64,000 bases of DNA, taken from contig JAMPGA010000003.1 of assembly GCA_023664185.1 (NCBI GenBank), forward strand, positions 141,446-205,445, in the 5' to 3' direction. The notes beneath the pieces are model-generated. The model was given only the letters and a program-made list of their open reading frames with translations, searched no databases and was not told where the DNA came from. Of this stretch, positions 26,540 through 34,005 are shown one piece after another. The first letter of the stretch is position 1, and every line of letters starts with the position of its first letter. The position numbers were made by a program, and so were the translations under genes. The stretch is from Muribaculaceae bacterium. GTDB lineage: Bacteria; Bacteroidota; Bacteroidia; Bacteroidales; Muribaculaceae.

Positions 26540-27294
26540 GCTATAACGATCATAACGCCCATCCGCGTGATCAGTTTTTGAGTTTTGACCCGGAGTGTCA
26601 TGTCTACACTTATGGCGGACGGGAATTCACTTCGGTCACCACTCTGGTGGAGGATTATTTCCCGAAGTTCGACGCCGACAAGTGGGCTCCGCGAGTGGCT
26701 CTGAAGGAGGGCGTGGATCCGCAGGTGATAAAAGATCGCTGGGAGGCCGAGGGAAAGCGTGCGCGGGATATGGGCACTGTGATGCACGACAAGATTGAGC
26801 GCTATTATCTGGGCGACGACGACGGCGATGATGCTGATGCCTTCAGGATGTTTCGCGAGTTTGCCGCAGGGTGTCAGCTCAGCCCTTACCGCACTGAGTG
26901 GCGCATCTATCACGAGGATTACGACCTGGCAGGCACGCTCGACTTCCTGGAGCGCACCCCCGACGGCACCTACAACCTCTGGGACTGGAAGCGTTCCACA
27001 AAGCTCGTGGACAGGATGGGAAATGTCTGCAGCTCTAACAATTACGGTAAGACAGGATTTTTCCCGCTGTCAAATCTGCACGACACCCCTTATTGGCACT
27101 ATGCTTTGCAGCTGAGCATTTACAGCTTTATACTCGAGGAGAAGTATGGCATACATGTGAGCAAGGCTACGCTGGGAGTGTTTCACCCCGACAACGGACA
27201 CCCCTGGGTCTTGCCCATGCCCAATATGCGCGACCATGTGGTGGCACTGCTGCGCCACCGTCTCAGTGCGCGGAGCGCTGCCCGAGTTCGATGA
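26536..27294 (+). CDS. PD-(D/E)XK nuclease-superfamily protein
   Basis: A 252-residue protein. The segment GTVMHDKIERYY (about 80-91), then EWRIYHEDYDLAGTLDFLER (about 118-137) and YNLWDWKRST (about 143-152), gives the His/Glu-Asp-DxK spacing of PD-(D/E)XK exonucleases of the RecB/phage-exonuclease type. The later YALQLSIYSFILEEKYGI helix contains the QxxxY motif common in RecB-like nucleases. It is translationally coupled to mazG, which pairs nucleotide-pool cleaning with a DNA-processing enzyme. No phage genes are adjacent, so a resident repair or degradation role is more likely than a prophage remnant. The 3' end overlaps the convergent phosphoesterase gene by 32 nt. Confidence 0.7.
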   Translation: MSYNDHNAHPRDQFLSFDPECHVYTYGGREFTSVTTLVEDYFPKFDADKWAPRVALKEGVDPQVIKDRWEAEGKRARDMGTVMHDKIERYYLGDDDGDDADAFRMFREFAAGCQLSPYRTEWRIYHEDYDLAGTLDFLERTPDGTYNLWDWKRSTKLVDRMGNVCSSNNYGKTGFFPLSNLHDTPYWHYALQLSIYSFILEEKYGIHVSKATLGVFHPDNGHPWVLPMPNMRDHVVALLRHRLSARSAARVR

Positions 27295-27769
27295 CGTCGA
27301 GGCCGGTCACCGTGCCGGCGTCGATGCGCAGTTTTATAAGGGTTCTCACCTTCTGCCAGCCATGATATCCGGCCGCCCCGGGGTTGATGTGAAGCAGTCG
27401 CAGGCGTGGGTCGGGCATCACTTTAAGTATGTGTGAGTGGCCGCACACCATTACGTTCACATGGTTTTCGGCCAGAATTTTTGCCACTCCGGGTGCATAT
27501 CGCCCGGGGTAGCCTGCTATGTGTGTGAGCCACACCGTCACACCCTCCACGGTGAAGAGTTCCACCTCGCGGCATTCGCGACACACGTCGCCATGATCGA
27601 TATTTCCCCTCACGGCTCTGACAGTGGGGGCTATGGCTCGGAGGCGTTCCAGAATGGTGATGTCGCCGATGTCGCCGGCATGCCAGATCTCGTCGCAGTC
27701 CTTAAAGTGGAGGGCATAGCGATCGTCCCAGCAGGAGTGGGTGTCAGAGAGTATTCCGATTGTGGTCAT
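27263..27769 (-). CDS. YfcE/MJ0936-type metallophosphoesterase
   Basis: A 168-residue calcineurin-like phosphodiesterase. Metal-ligand blocks are all present: ILSDTHS (Asp9, His11), HAGDIGD, VRGNIDHGD, WLTHIAGY and CGHSH, with a late INPGAAGY. These small enzymes hydrolyse phosphodiesters in vitro; the physiological substrate is unknown. Its ATG overlaps the stop of the upstream glycosidase-like gene. Confidence 0.92.
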   Translation of the reverse strand: MTTIGILSDTHSCWDDRYALHFKDCDEIWHAGDIGDITILERLRAIAPTVRAVRGNIDHGDVCRECREVELFTVEGVTVWLTHIAGYPGRYAPGVAKILAENHVNVMVCGHSHILKVMPDPRLRLLHINPGAAGYHGWQKVRTLIKLRIDAGTVTGLDVIELGQRSAH

Positions 27770-29622
27770 TGCTTTTGTGTCGGGAGATAGACAAATTCAA
27801 TGCGATTGAACAGTATAGTGCCGGTTATATAGGTGAGCGATAGCCGGTTGAGTCCGCTGCTAAGATCGGCTTCCACCCATGTCGACGGGGATATGTCGGT
27901 CCAGCTACCACGGGGCACAGGCGGACACACAAGCACACCCAAGGGGGTGTTGTTGGTGATGGAGTCGACAGTGGTTATCAATCCCAGGGTGCGACGAGCC
28001 AGGGTGTGAGTGGCGTTGGTGTAGAAGATGCGCACATAATACCGCCCCGAGTGGGGGAGAGTGGCATAAAATGTGAGGCGCGTGTTGTGGCGTGGGGCAA
28101 GCTCAATAAAGTGTGATGCCACATCGCGGTTTTTTATGAGATTGACTGGCGGGCGCCGAGGTGTGATGGATGTGGCGCTGACGGTGGTGAGCCCGTCGGG
28201 CGACAGGTCGAACACTGGGGGCTGTGCCACTCCTTCTGTTAAACCCTCGTCGTCGGTTGGCACTGCAAGCATCACTGAGTTGGCTGGGTGGGTGTAGGCC
28301 GTCAGAGACGCGTTTTCAGCCTGGAGGACACCGTCGGTGTAGATGTTGTAGAGGTTGCTCTCAAGGGGCATGGTCAAGGCCTCTTCGTCGGTGAGCTCAG
28401 TGTGGGTGTGTCCGGCTATGTTGTTGCTTGCCATTACAATTTCCACATCGTGAATACCCTCGAGCGAGGCAGGTATGAATGGGTGGGCGGGCACGGAGTC
28501 GATGGTAAACGAGGCTATGCGATCGCCGGTGCCTGTGACGCTGATGTTTACCACGGTGTTGCGATAGCGCAGGGAGTCGAGCGTAGCGGTGGCTGAAGTG
28601 TGTTCAGGGATAAAGGGCGAAACGTTGATACCGTCGGGTGTCAAGTAGAGGCCAAACACCGTGCTGACCAATGTGGCTGACCACAGCATTCCGCGGTTGC
28701 CATCGAGATTTTTCAGAGCCAGCAGAGCCGATTTAAAAGCCTCGGTATTGTCCACCTTTTCTGCGACCATGGCCATAAGGGCTTGGGTGGTAGCCTTGGG
28801 AGATGTGTCGCCGGTGTTGAGGGGGTAGGTTTCAGGGAATCCCGATGGCAGCGAGGGCGTTTTGGCTACAAAGGCATCGGCCATCTCTGGAAGGGGGATG
28901 TCTGAGAGAATACATACGGCGTTGGCTGCGCAGTCGGCCGCGGTGGACAGGACAGGATAAGGCTCGGGATATCTGAATTGGCCATAGCGGCTGTGGGGCG
29001 ACGACCAGAAGTGCATATTGATTTTTTCGCGCAGCTGTTTGGCCTCAAGCAGCAGCGGTTGCTCGGTAGCGAGCCCCAAGATTCGAGCCATATCGGCTGC
29101 AACCCTGAGGGTTGTGTAGTGGAATGAATTCACATACAGCGATGCGCTCGAGATTTTGTCGGCCTCCGTAAACCACTCTGGATACATTTCAGGCAGATGG
29201 TGGGTCACACCGTGGAGCAAACCGTCGAGGTTGTCGTAGATGCCCATCTGGCGCTCGCTGCGCAGGGTGGCCATGATGATGTTGTAGGCCTCGAGCAGCC
29301 ATTTTTCTGAACCGGTGGAGCAGTAGACAGCCCAAGCGGCAGCACCCCATTCGGGGCAATCGTAAACCATAGGTAGCCCCGGGCGGTTTATGATGCCGTT
29401 TTCCGTGAGGCTAAGCAGCGATTCCATAGACACTTGAGGAGCCAGCAGGGCGCCTCCGAGATAGATTTCGAGAGGCGAGAGGGCGGAGTCCGATCGGATC
29501 TCCGAAGGTCTAAGGTCTATTCCTTCAGCCCCAAAGAGTTCGCCGCCGTTATTCCTGTCGGTATGACCACATCCGACCAGCGACAGAAGCACAGATAGCA
29601 GTATGCAAAAACGGCAGAACAT
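27766..29622 (-). CDS. lipoprotein with six-hairpin glycosidase-like and C-terminal carbohydrate-binding-like regions
   Basis: A 618-residue protein whose preferred start gives MFCRFCILLSVLLSLVGCG, a lipoprotein signal with the lipobox LVGC. The middle resembles (alpha/alpha)6-barrel glycosidases such as trehalase, GH63 or debranching-type enzymes: PMVYDCPEWGAAAWAVYCSTGSEKW, then repeated helical hairpins to about residue 330. The last about 130 residues (HFIELAPRHNTRLTFYATLPHSGRYYVRIFY to LNRLSLTYITGTILFNRIEFVYL) look like a jelly-roll CBM or galactose-binding domain. Likely outer-membrane or periplasmic polysaccharide processing, though the catalytic acids are not pinned down. An in-frame extension to 29739 lacks signal features. 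It is coupled to the phosphoesterase by ATGA. Confidence 0.65.
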   Translation of the reverse strand: MFCRFCILLSVLLSLVGCGHTDRNNGGELFGAEGIDLRPSEIRSDSALSPLEIYLGGALLAPQVSMESLLSLTENGIINRPGLPMVYDCPEWGAAAWAVYCSTGSEKWLLEAYNIIMATLRSERQMGIYDNLDGLLHGVTHHLPEMYPEWFTEADKISSASLYVNSFHYTTLRVAADMARILGLATEQPLLLEAKQLREKINMHFWSSPHSRYGQFRYPEPYPVLSTAADCAANAVCILSDIPLPEMADAFVAKTPSLPSGFPETYPLNTGDTSPKATTQALMAMVAEKVDNTEAFKSALLALKNLDGNRGMLWSATLVSTVFGLYLTPDGINVSPFIPEHTSATATLDSLRYRNTVVNISVTGTGDRIASFTIDSVPAHPFIPASLEGIHDVEIVMASNNIAGHTHTELTDEEALTMPLESNLYNIYTDGVLQAENASLTAYTHPANSVMLAVPTDDEGLTEGVAQPPVFDLSPDGLTTVSATSITPRRPPVNLIKNRDVASHFIELAPRHNTRLTFYATLPHSGRYYVRIFYTNATHTLARRTLGLITTVDSITNNTPLGVLVCPPVPRGSWTDISPSTWVEADLSSGLNRLSLTYITGTILFNRIEFVYLPTQKQ

Positions 29623-29896
29623 TACGCGCGTGGGTGAGGGGAAGGAGGTGATGGATGAGGGTGGTAAAAAATACAACGGCGACGAGGTCAAGCCGCCCCT
29701 TTTAAGGGCCGGGCGACGCTCACCGCCGATGTGGTGCATTTGGATATTCTGAATATGTTTCGTTCTTTCAATTCGGGCTTGGTGGCAATCGGAAACACGT
29801 CCGGCAGACCTCCGTGCAGTCTCTTACAGACCTCCTTTCGATTAGTTTAGAGAGGGGAATTGATGGTTCACTTTCTACGCAGTCAGCGAGGGGATA

Positions 29897-30088
29897 TTAT
29901 TCCTCGTTGAGACGAAGCTGCTGTACATATACAGCCTTCATCATCTTCTTGCGATTGGTGACAGAGGGCTTCTCGAAGGCCTGGCGTGAACGGAGCTCGC
30001 GCACGATGCCTGTTTTCTCGAATTTACGCTTGAATTTCTTGAGAGCCTTCTCGATGTTCTCGCCTTCCTTTACTTGTACGATGATCAT
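29897..30088 (-). CDS. rpsU: 30S ribosomal protein bS21
   Basis: A 63-residue, strongly basic protein: MIIVQVKEGENIEKALKKF then KRKFEKTGIVRELRSRQ and a KPSVTNRKKMMKA segment, the bS21 pattern. bS21 sits near the anti-Shine-Dalgarno end of 16S rRNA, notable in a phylum that largely ignores Shine-Dalgarno pairing. The ATG at 30088 is the family start; an upstream in-frame ATG at 30142 has no similarity. A full promoter lies upstream with a leader of about 105 nt. The 274 nt downstream to the next start at 29622 hold no gene, only a GC-rich near-palindrome around 29694-29714. Confidence 0.96.
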   Translation of the reverse strand: MIIVQVKEGENIEKALKKFKRKFEKTGIVRELRSRQAFEKPSVTNRKKMMKAVYVQQLRLNEE

Positions 30089-30197
30089 TTTTAGAGTTTC
30101 TTGATGGTTTGAATTGTGGTGCACGCCGTGGGGCAGATACACCGGGTTAGTGACATTTGTATATTTGTGCCGCTTGCGTTTCCAGCAAACAGCGGTG

Positions 30198-30228
30198 CAA
30201 AATTACAAAATTTCCATCAAACCACAAA
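30198..30228 (-). promoter_or_regulatory. rpsU promoter
   Basis: Minus strand: TTTG at 30228-30225, a 19-bp spacer, then TAATTTTG at 30205-30198. This is a full match to the Bacteroidota -33/-7 architecture. The interval 30089-30516 otherwise holds the leader, repeat copy C and a candidate small ORF. Confidence 0.75.
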
Positions 30229-30293
30229 ATTTACAGATAGATAATTTTTTTGTGAGCCTCTGCGTCCATCCACTTGCCTCGGCATGTGGTCAT

Positions 30294-30396
30294 AACGCCG
30301 TGATGTCAAAACGGCGTCGGAGAGGTCGTATAACCTAACCTCTCACTCCGGGTGTGGTATTACAAGTATATCGTCTCTTCGAGGCGTTGTTCGAAG
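30294..30396. repeat. dispersed triple-hairpin intergenic repeat, copy C
   Basis: Contains ACGCCG/CGGCGT (30294-30299 and 30311-30316), CGTCGGAGAGGTCG at 30315-30328, the central CTCACTCCGGGTGTGG (about 30342-30357), and CGTCTCTTCGAGGCG at 30372-30386. A CCAC/GTGG hairpin lies just outside near 30275-30294. It is located downstream of the B3/4 gene, as the other copies are downstream of genes. Confidence 0.75.
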
Positions 30397-30486
30397 GATA
30401 TCGGGAATAGTACCATGCTCCTCAACTCCCGAAGCCAGATATGCCTTAAGAGCCTCCTTTATAAGTCTGTCAAGATTTTCGTACAT
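30343..30486 (-). CDS. candidate 47-residue small protein, unknown
   Basis: Reading frame MYENLDRLIKEALKAYLASG, continuing to a TGA at 30343. The first about 30 residues look like a natural amphipathic helix (alternating Leu/Ile with Lys/Glu). The last about 16 residues are encoded by repeat copy C and include RRDDILVIPHPE, so the stop is supplied by the repeat. It begins 30 nt after the stop of the B3/4 gene on the same strand and could be co-transcribed. No family recognised; it may be a remnant of a longer gene truncated by the repeat. Confidence 0.35.
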   Translation of the reverse strand: MYENLDRLIKEALKAYLASGVEEHGTIPDILRTTPRRDDILVIPHPE

Positions 30487-30516
30487 TTCATCTGTGCTAA
30501 CCTCTGATCATGCCTC

Positions 30517-31191
30517 TCAGCTGATGATGCGGAGGTCGATGTCGGTGGCGGCGCAATAGTCGCGCAGGATGCGGGTGGCGTTGTCGATGGTGTCGGCTAT
30601 GGGCATATCCTCGCCAAACATGTGTATGGTCATGAGCAGGCGTGTGGTGGAGGGTGAGGTCTTTGTGCGCTCGTTGTCGGATGTGGGTGTGCCGATGCCA
30701 CCCAGGCCGTCGCGCACTATCGGGAGCCCCTCTACGTTGAGTGGTCCGCGCCCTATGCCTTCGTAGGGCTCATCTTTCATACCGACACCTATGCTGATGG
30801 TATCACCTACGACCTTGTCGGCGTCAAAGGCTCCGACGGAGTAGCCCGTGAGCAGCGACAGCAGATTGCCGGCGTCGACGATGGCGCTTATCTCATATAG
30901 CCCGAGGTCTCGGACTATGCGTCTCATCATCTGCTCCTGCGAGGGGCGATAGCGGTTGGGGTCTTTGCCGAGGGCTTTGTAGATTGCTCTTGTGGCTGCG
31001 ATGCCCGGACGATGGGCTATGTCTTCAATCTTGAATAGATCCTTGAAGCTTCTTGAGAGAGCCTCAAGTTCATGCTTGAGCTCGGCGGGGGGGGCGGTGT
31101 TCTCGACGTCGCACTCCACCAGCAGAAGTCGGTAGCCGGGGCAGCTCTGCCGGATGCGGTCGTCAATCTCAACCTTTGCTATGCGGTTCAT
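30517..31191 (-). CDS. B3/4-domain protein (PheT B3/B4-like)
   Basis: A 224-residue stand-alone B3/B4 domain, homologous to the tRNA-editing-related domain of phenylalanyl-tRNA synthetase beta. Visible segments: ALGKDPNRYRPSQEQMMRRIV (about 75-95), DAGNLLSLLTGYSVGAFDADKV and GIGTPTSDNERTK. Such free proteins are proposed to act in aminoacyl-tRNA editing or binding, but this is unproven. The ATG at 31191 begins MNRIAKVEIDD; a longer in-frame start at 31278 adds an unlikely hydrophobic stretch next to the tRNA gene. The tRNA-Thr gene lies immediately upstream on the same strand. Confidence 0.82.
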   Translation of the reverse strand: MNRIAKVEIDDRIRQSCPGYRLLLVECDVENTAPPAELKHELEALSRSFKDLFKIEDIAHRPGIAATRAIYKALGKDPNRYRPSQEQMMRRIVRDLGLYEISAIVDAGNLLSLLTGYSVGAFDADKVVGDTISIGVGMKDEPYEGIGRGPLNVEGLPIVRDGLGGIGTPTSDNERTKTSPSTTRLLMTIHMFGEDMPIADTIDNATRILRDYCAATDIDLRIIS

Positions 31192-31281
31192 GGTGGGTAT
31201 GGAGATAATCGTATAGGTGGAGTATGAATAAGGAAAAAGGAGATAAGTAATTGCCTGACAATTAATTATCTCCTCCAATGG

Positions 31282-31357
31282 TGGAGCCGCGAGTGGGACT
31301 CGAACCCACGACCTTTTCGTTACGAATGAAATGCTCTACCGACTGAGCTATTGCGGC
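31282..31357 (-). tRNA. tRNA-Thr (CGT anticodon)
   Basis: A 76-nt gene on the minus strand, with encoded CCA. The cloverleaf reads: acceptor GCCGCAA/TCGCGGC, D-stem GCTC/GAGC, anticodon loop TTCGTAA (anticodon CGT, decoding ACG), T-stem GTGGG/CCCAC with TTCGAGT. Two A-C mismatches are visible, at 6:67 in the acceptor stem and 31:39 closing the anticodon stem; otherwise all stems pair. A -7 box lies 15 nt upstream. Confidence 0.95.
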
Positions 31358-31371
31358 TTGGTTGACGGGTG

Positions 31372-31379
31372 CAAAGTTA
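31372..31379 (-). promoter_or_regulatory. -7 box for tRNA-Thr
   Basis: Minus-strand TAACTTTG matches TAnnTTTG, 14 nt before the tRNA 5' end. It may also serve the B3/4 gene downstream. Confidence 0.6.
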
Positions 31380-31428
31380 CTGAAAAAATCCGAGATAACG
31401 TGTGTCTGCAGATGTTATTTTTTGTCCG

Positions 31429-32856
31429 TCAGAGTGTCTGTTTGCTGAATGAGAACTCCACACGTGCTTTCTTGAAGTCGAGCAGCGTCATTACAGGTTC
31501 TGTTACGTAGGGTGTGATCGAGCTGACCTGGGTGCTGGTGGTGTTGTAGCTGTAGCCGTAGTAGTACTGATAGTAGCTGCTGGAGCTGGTGTTGCTGGCG
31601 AAGAACGATACCTGCACCGGGCAGATCACAAACTCCTCATCCTCGGGCTCGACGGTGCCTTTCTTGATTATGTCGTTGATGTAGTTGAGCATTGACGAGA
31701 ACACGTAGAGGCCTGTGCTTGAGTCGTAGCTGGCATAGAAGGAGTTGAGATTATCGTTGATCTGCGATTTTGAGAAGAACTCGTCTTTCTTCGACTTCTT
31801 CACCATCAGTACGTAGGGGGGCGGTGTGAGGCCATAGTCGTTTGATATGTCGTCGGCCGGAATGGCAAATGTGAGATAGTTGACCACTGCCAGCGGGCCT
31901 GATTCCTGCTGGTAGCGCTGTAGTATCTCGCGTGCCGGGAATTTGAACTCTACATCGTAGCCTACCGGACCCACCAGTATGGTGGCACCGGTGTCGGCGC
32001 GCTCGGCCAGCTGCGGCGCCATTTTGAAGGTGATGTTGTTGTTGGTGATCACCTCTGGTGTCACGCCCAGATAGGTGGCTGTGAGGTTTATCACAGTGTC
32101 GCGTTCCTGCTCGGTGTTTTCGTCGAGCTTCACGGTGGCGTGATAGTAGACGTCGATCACGTTTTTGCTGAAGCGTGTCACACGTCCGGAGCCAAAGGTG
32201 TTTGTGATGTAGAGCCCCGGAAACCATTGAGCAAACTTCTGGGGTGTACTGAAGGTCTCGGGCGAGTTGATATACTGATTGAACAGCTCGCGGCCAAATT
32301 CAATGGGCAGATCCACGTTTACATCCTTATAGAGAGCTCCTTCGGTGTCGGTGGCGAGATAGGGATATCCGTTTATTAGAGCCGAGTAGGAGGTGGAGCC
32401 TATGGGTGTCGGGTCATAATATCCGCTCGGGTCGAAGTCGCTGTAGATGGGCGTAGGGAGCTGCTTGGTCAGACGGTGGACGCTCAGGCCCATGGGGGCT
32501 ACCGAATCGCCTGCAAATCCGTTGCGATACATGCTCAGACAGAGCTTCACGGAGTCGATCTCGTTGGCTGTGACGTCGAGGGTGTCCATGGATGCCGAGG
32601 GCATGTACTGACACACGATGTCGCTTTCAAACTGGCCGTATCCCTGTGCCGAATAGCGCCCCAGGAGCTGCAGTGTGGTGCGTGAGCGCACTGCGCCTGA
32701 TGCTTCGGGCACGCCGGTGATGGTGAACAGGGAGTCGCGCACGATCTGGGTCTGACCCGATACGAGCGACTCGCCGGCTGCTGTGGTGGTGTCGTCGCAC
32801 GACCAGAGCATTACTCCGGCTGCCAGGACGGCTATGGCAGAAAGTATTTTTTTCAT
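31429..32856 (-). CDS. DUF4270 lipoprotein
   Basis: A 475-residue secreted lipoprotein: MKKILSAIAVLAAGVMLWSC, lipobox Cys20, then a Thr/Ser-rich stretch. The remainder is beta-rich with the DUF4270 pattern common in Bacteroidota (TTLQLLGRYSAQGYGQFESDIVCQY near 60; DVTANEIDSVKLCLSM near 95). Function unknown, probably surface or periplasmic. It lies 45 nt downstream of the glycogen-synthase-like gene on the same strand, a neighbourhood I believe is recurrent in this order. Confidence 0.85.
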   Translation of the reverse strand: MKKILSAIAVLAAGVMLWSCDDTTTAAGESLVSGQTQIVRDSLFTITGVPEASGAVRSRTTLQLLGRYSAQGYGQFESDIVCQYMPSASMDTLDVTANEIDSVKLCLSMYRNGFAGDSVAPMGLSVHRLTKQLPTPIYSDFDPSGYYDPTPIGSTSYSALINGYPYLATDTEGALYKDVNVDLPIEFGRELFNQYINSPETFSTPQKFAQWFPGLYITNTFGSGRVTRFSKNVIDVYYHATVKLDENTEQERDTVINLTATYLGVTPEVITNNNITFKMAPQLAERADTGATILVGPVGYDVEFKFPAREILQRYQQESGPLAVVNYLTFAIPADDISNDYGLTPPPYVLMVKKSKKDEFFSKSQINDNLNSFYASYDSSTGLYVFSSMLNYINDIIKKGTVEPEDEEFVICPVQVSFFASNTSSSSYYQYYYGYSYNTTSTQVSSITPYVTEPVMTLLDFKKARVEFSFSKQTL

Positions 32857-32901
32857 CTTTCTCTTGGAGTGGGGGAGATGTGGGTGTGGAGAGGAATGGG
32901 A

Positions 32902-33726
32902 TCAGTCTTCGTTGTCGATGTTGGTCAAGGCGCGGTAGAATTCCTTGAAGTGGTCTTTGCTGCCTTCGGGCGCCGGTGTGGCAAACGGTTTGCCAGAGGC
33001 TTTGGCATACTCAATGAGTGCGGGGTCTACATCGGGAGTAATCTGCATCACGGCGTCGGCATAGTCTATGGCCAGACGGTTGAGGGCTGCAAAATCCACA
33101 TCGTCCTTGGTCAAAGCCTCGATATCCTCGTCGGTGAGGCCGTCCATCTTGAGTTTTTCCACAAATCGCGGGTCAAGGCTCCCTTCAAAGCTTTCGGGCT
33201 GCAGGGCATAGACTATCTTGGCCGAGCGGAATGTGGGGTCGTCGGCATACTTGCGGCGTATGTAGAGGGGAGCCAGTGCCGATACCCAGCCGCTGCAGTG
33301 TATCACAGCCGGCTGCCAGCGCAGTTTCTTGACGGTCTCGATGACGCCGGTGGTGAAAAACATCAGTCGCTCGTCGTTTTCCTCGGGCAGCAAGGCCGTC
33401 TCCAATCCCTTGTCGGGTAGGGGGCGGAAGAAGTCGTCGTTGTCGATGAAGTAAACCTGCATTCTGGAGGGGAGCAGCGTGGCCACCTTAATTATAAGCG
33501 GGTGGTCGTTGTCGTCGATCACCAGATTGAGGCCCGAGAGGCGTATCACCTCGTGTAGCTGGTTGCGTCGCTCATTGATACATCCGTATTTTGGCGTGAA
33601 TATTCTTACCTCAAACTCTTTGCTGTGAACTCCCTGGGGGATGTCGCGACCCAGTACTGACATTGGTGTGTCGGGCACATAGGGCGACACTTCTTGTGAG
33701 ATGAATAGAACTTTCTTTGACTCCAT
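32902..33726 (-). CDS. glycogen/starch synthase-like protein, N-terminal GT5 domain only
   Basis: A 274-residue protein that aligns with only the N-terminal Rossmann domain of GT5 glycogen synthases: KVLFISQEVSPYVPDTPMSVLGRDIPQ (about 4-30), with EVRIFTPKYGCINERRNQLHEVIRLSG and PAVIHCSGWVSALAPLYIRRKY following the synthase pattern (HxxGW-like). A typical GT5 enzyme is about 480 residues; the C-terminal nucleotide-sugar domain is absent and the ADP-glucose lysine motif KxGGL is replaced. This short form is annotated as glycogen synthase in many Bacteroidota, but activity is doubtful. Sequence after residue 270 is acidic. Confidence 0.75.
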   Translation of the reverse strand: MESKKVLFISQEVSPYVPDTPMSVLGRDIPQGVHSKEFEVRIFTPKYGCINERRNQLHEVIRLSGLNLVIDDNDHPLIIKVATLLPSRMQVYFIDNDDFFRPLPDKGLETALLPEENDERLMFFTTGVIETVKKLRWQPAVIHCSGWVSALAPLYIRRKYADDPTFRSAKIVYALQPESFEGSLDPRFVEKLKMDGLTDEDIEALTKDDVDFAALNRLAIDYADAVMQITPDVDPALIEYAKASGKPFATPAPEGSKDHFKEFYRALTNIDNED

Positions 33727-33793
33727 TATCGGATATATGTAGTGAGATGCATCAGATATTGCCGACTTCGGCGATTGACTCTTCTTTTCGAGC

Positions 33794-33844
33794 TATCTGC
33801 ATGAAGACGGTTGCGAAAGGTATGCAGATTCGCGGTGCAAAGTT
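33794..33844 (-). promoter_or_regulatory. promoter and structured leader of the glycogen-synthase-like gene
   Basis: Minus-strand -7 box TAACTTTG at 33844-33837. The predicted leader (about 105 nt) opens with a perfect inverted repeat ATCTGCAT (33828-33821 and 33801-33794), followed by a GCCGA/TCGGC hairpin near 33770 and a 16-codon upstream ORF (33801-33751). Confidence 0.5.
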
Positions 33845-33948
33845 ACGAAATTTTTATCAATACTCCCTTCGGGTTTTGCGGTAAATGGGGCTTAGAGATT
33901 TGAATTTTGTTCTTTTTAACACTTGCAGTTCTAAAATCCGATGTATTA

Positions 33949-33980
33949 TTTGTATAATTGGAGAATATTAACTAACTTTG
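33949..33980 (+). promoter_or_regulatory. rpoD promoter
   Basis: TTTG at 33949-33952, a 20-bp spacer and TAACTTTG at 33973-33980: the complete Bacteroidota consensus, 25 nt before the rpoD ATG. Confidence 0.8.
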
Positions 33981-34005
33981 TGCGTTAAATGTGCGTTTTG
34001 AAAAC

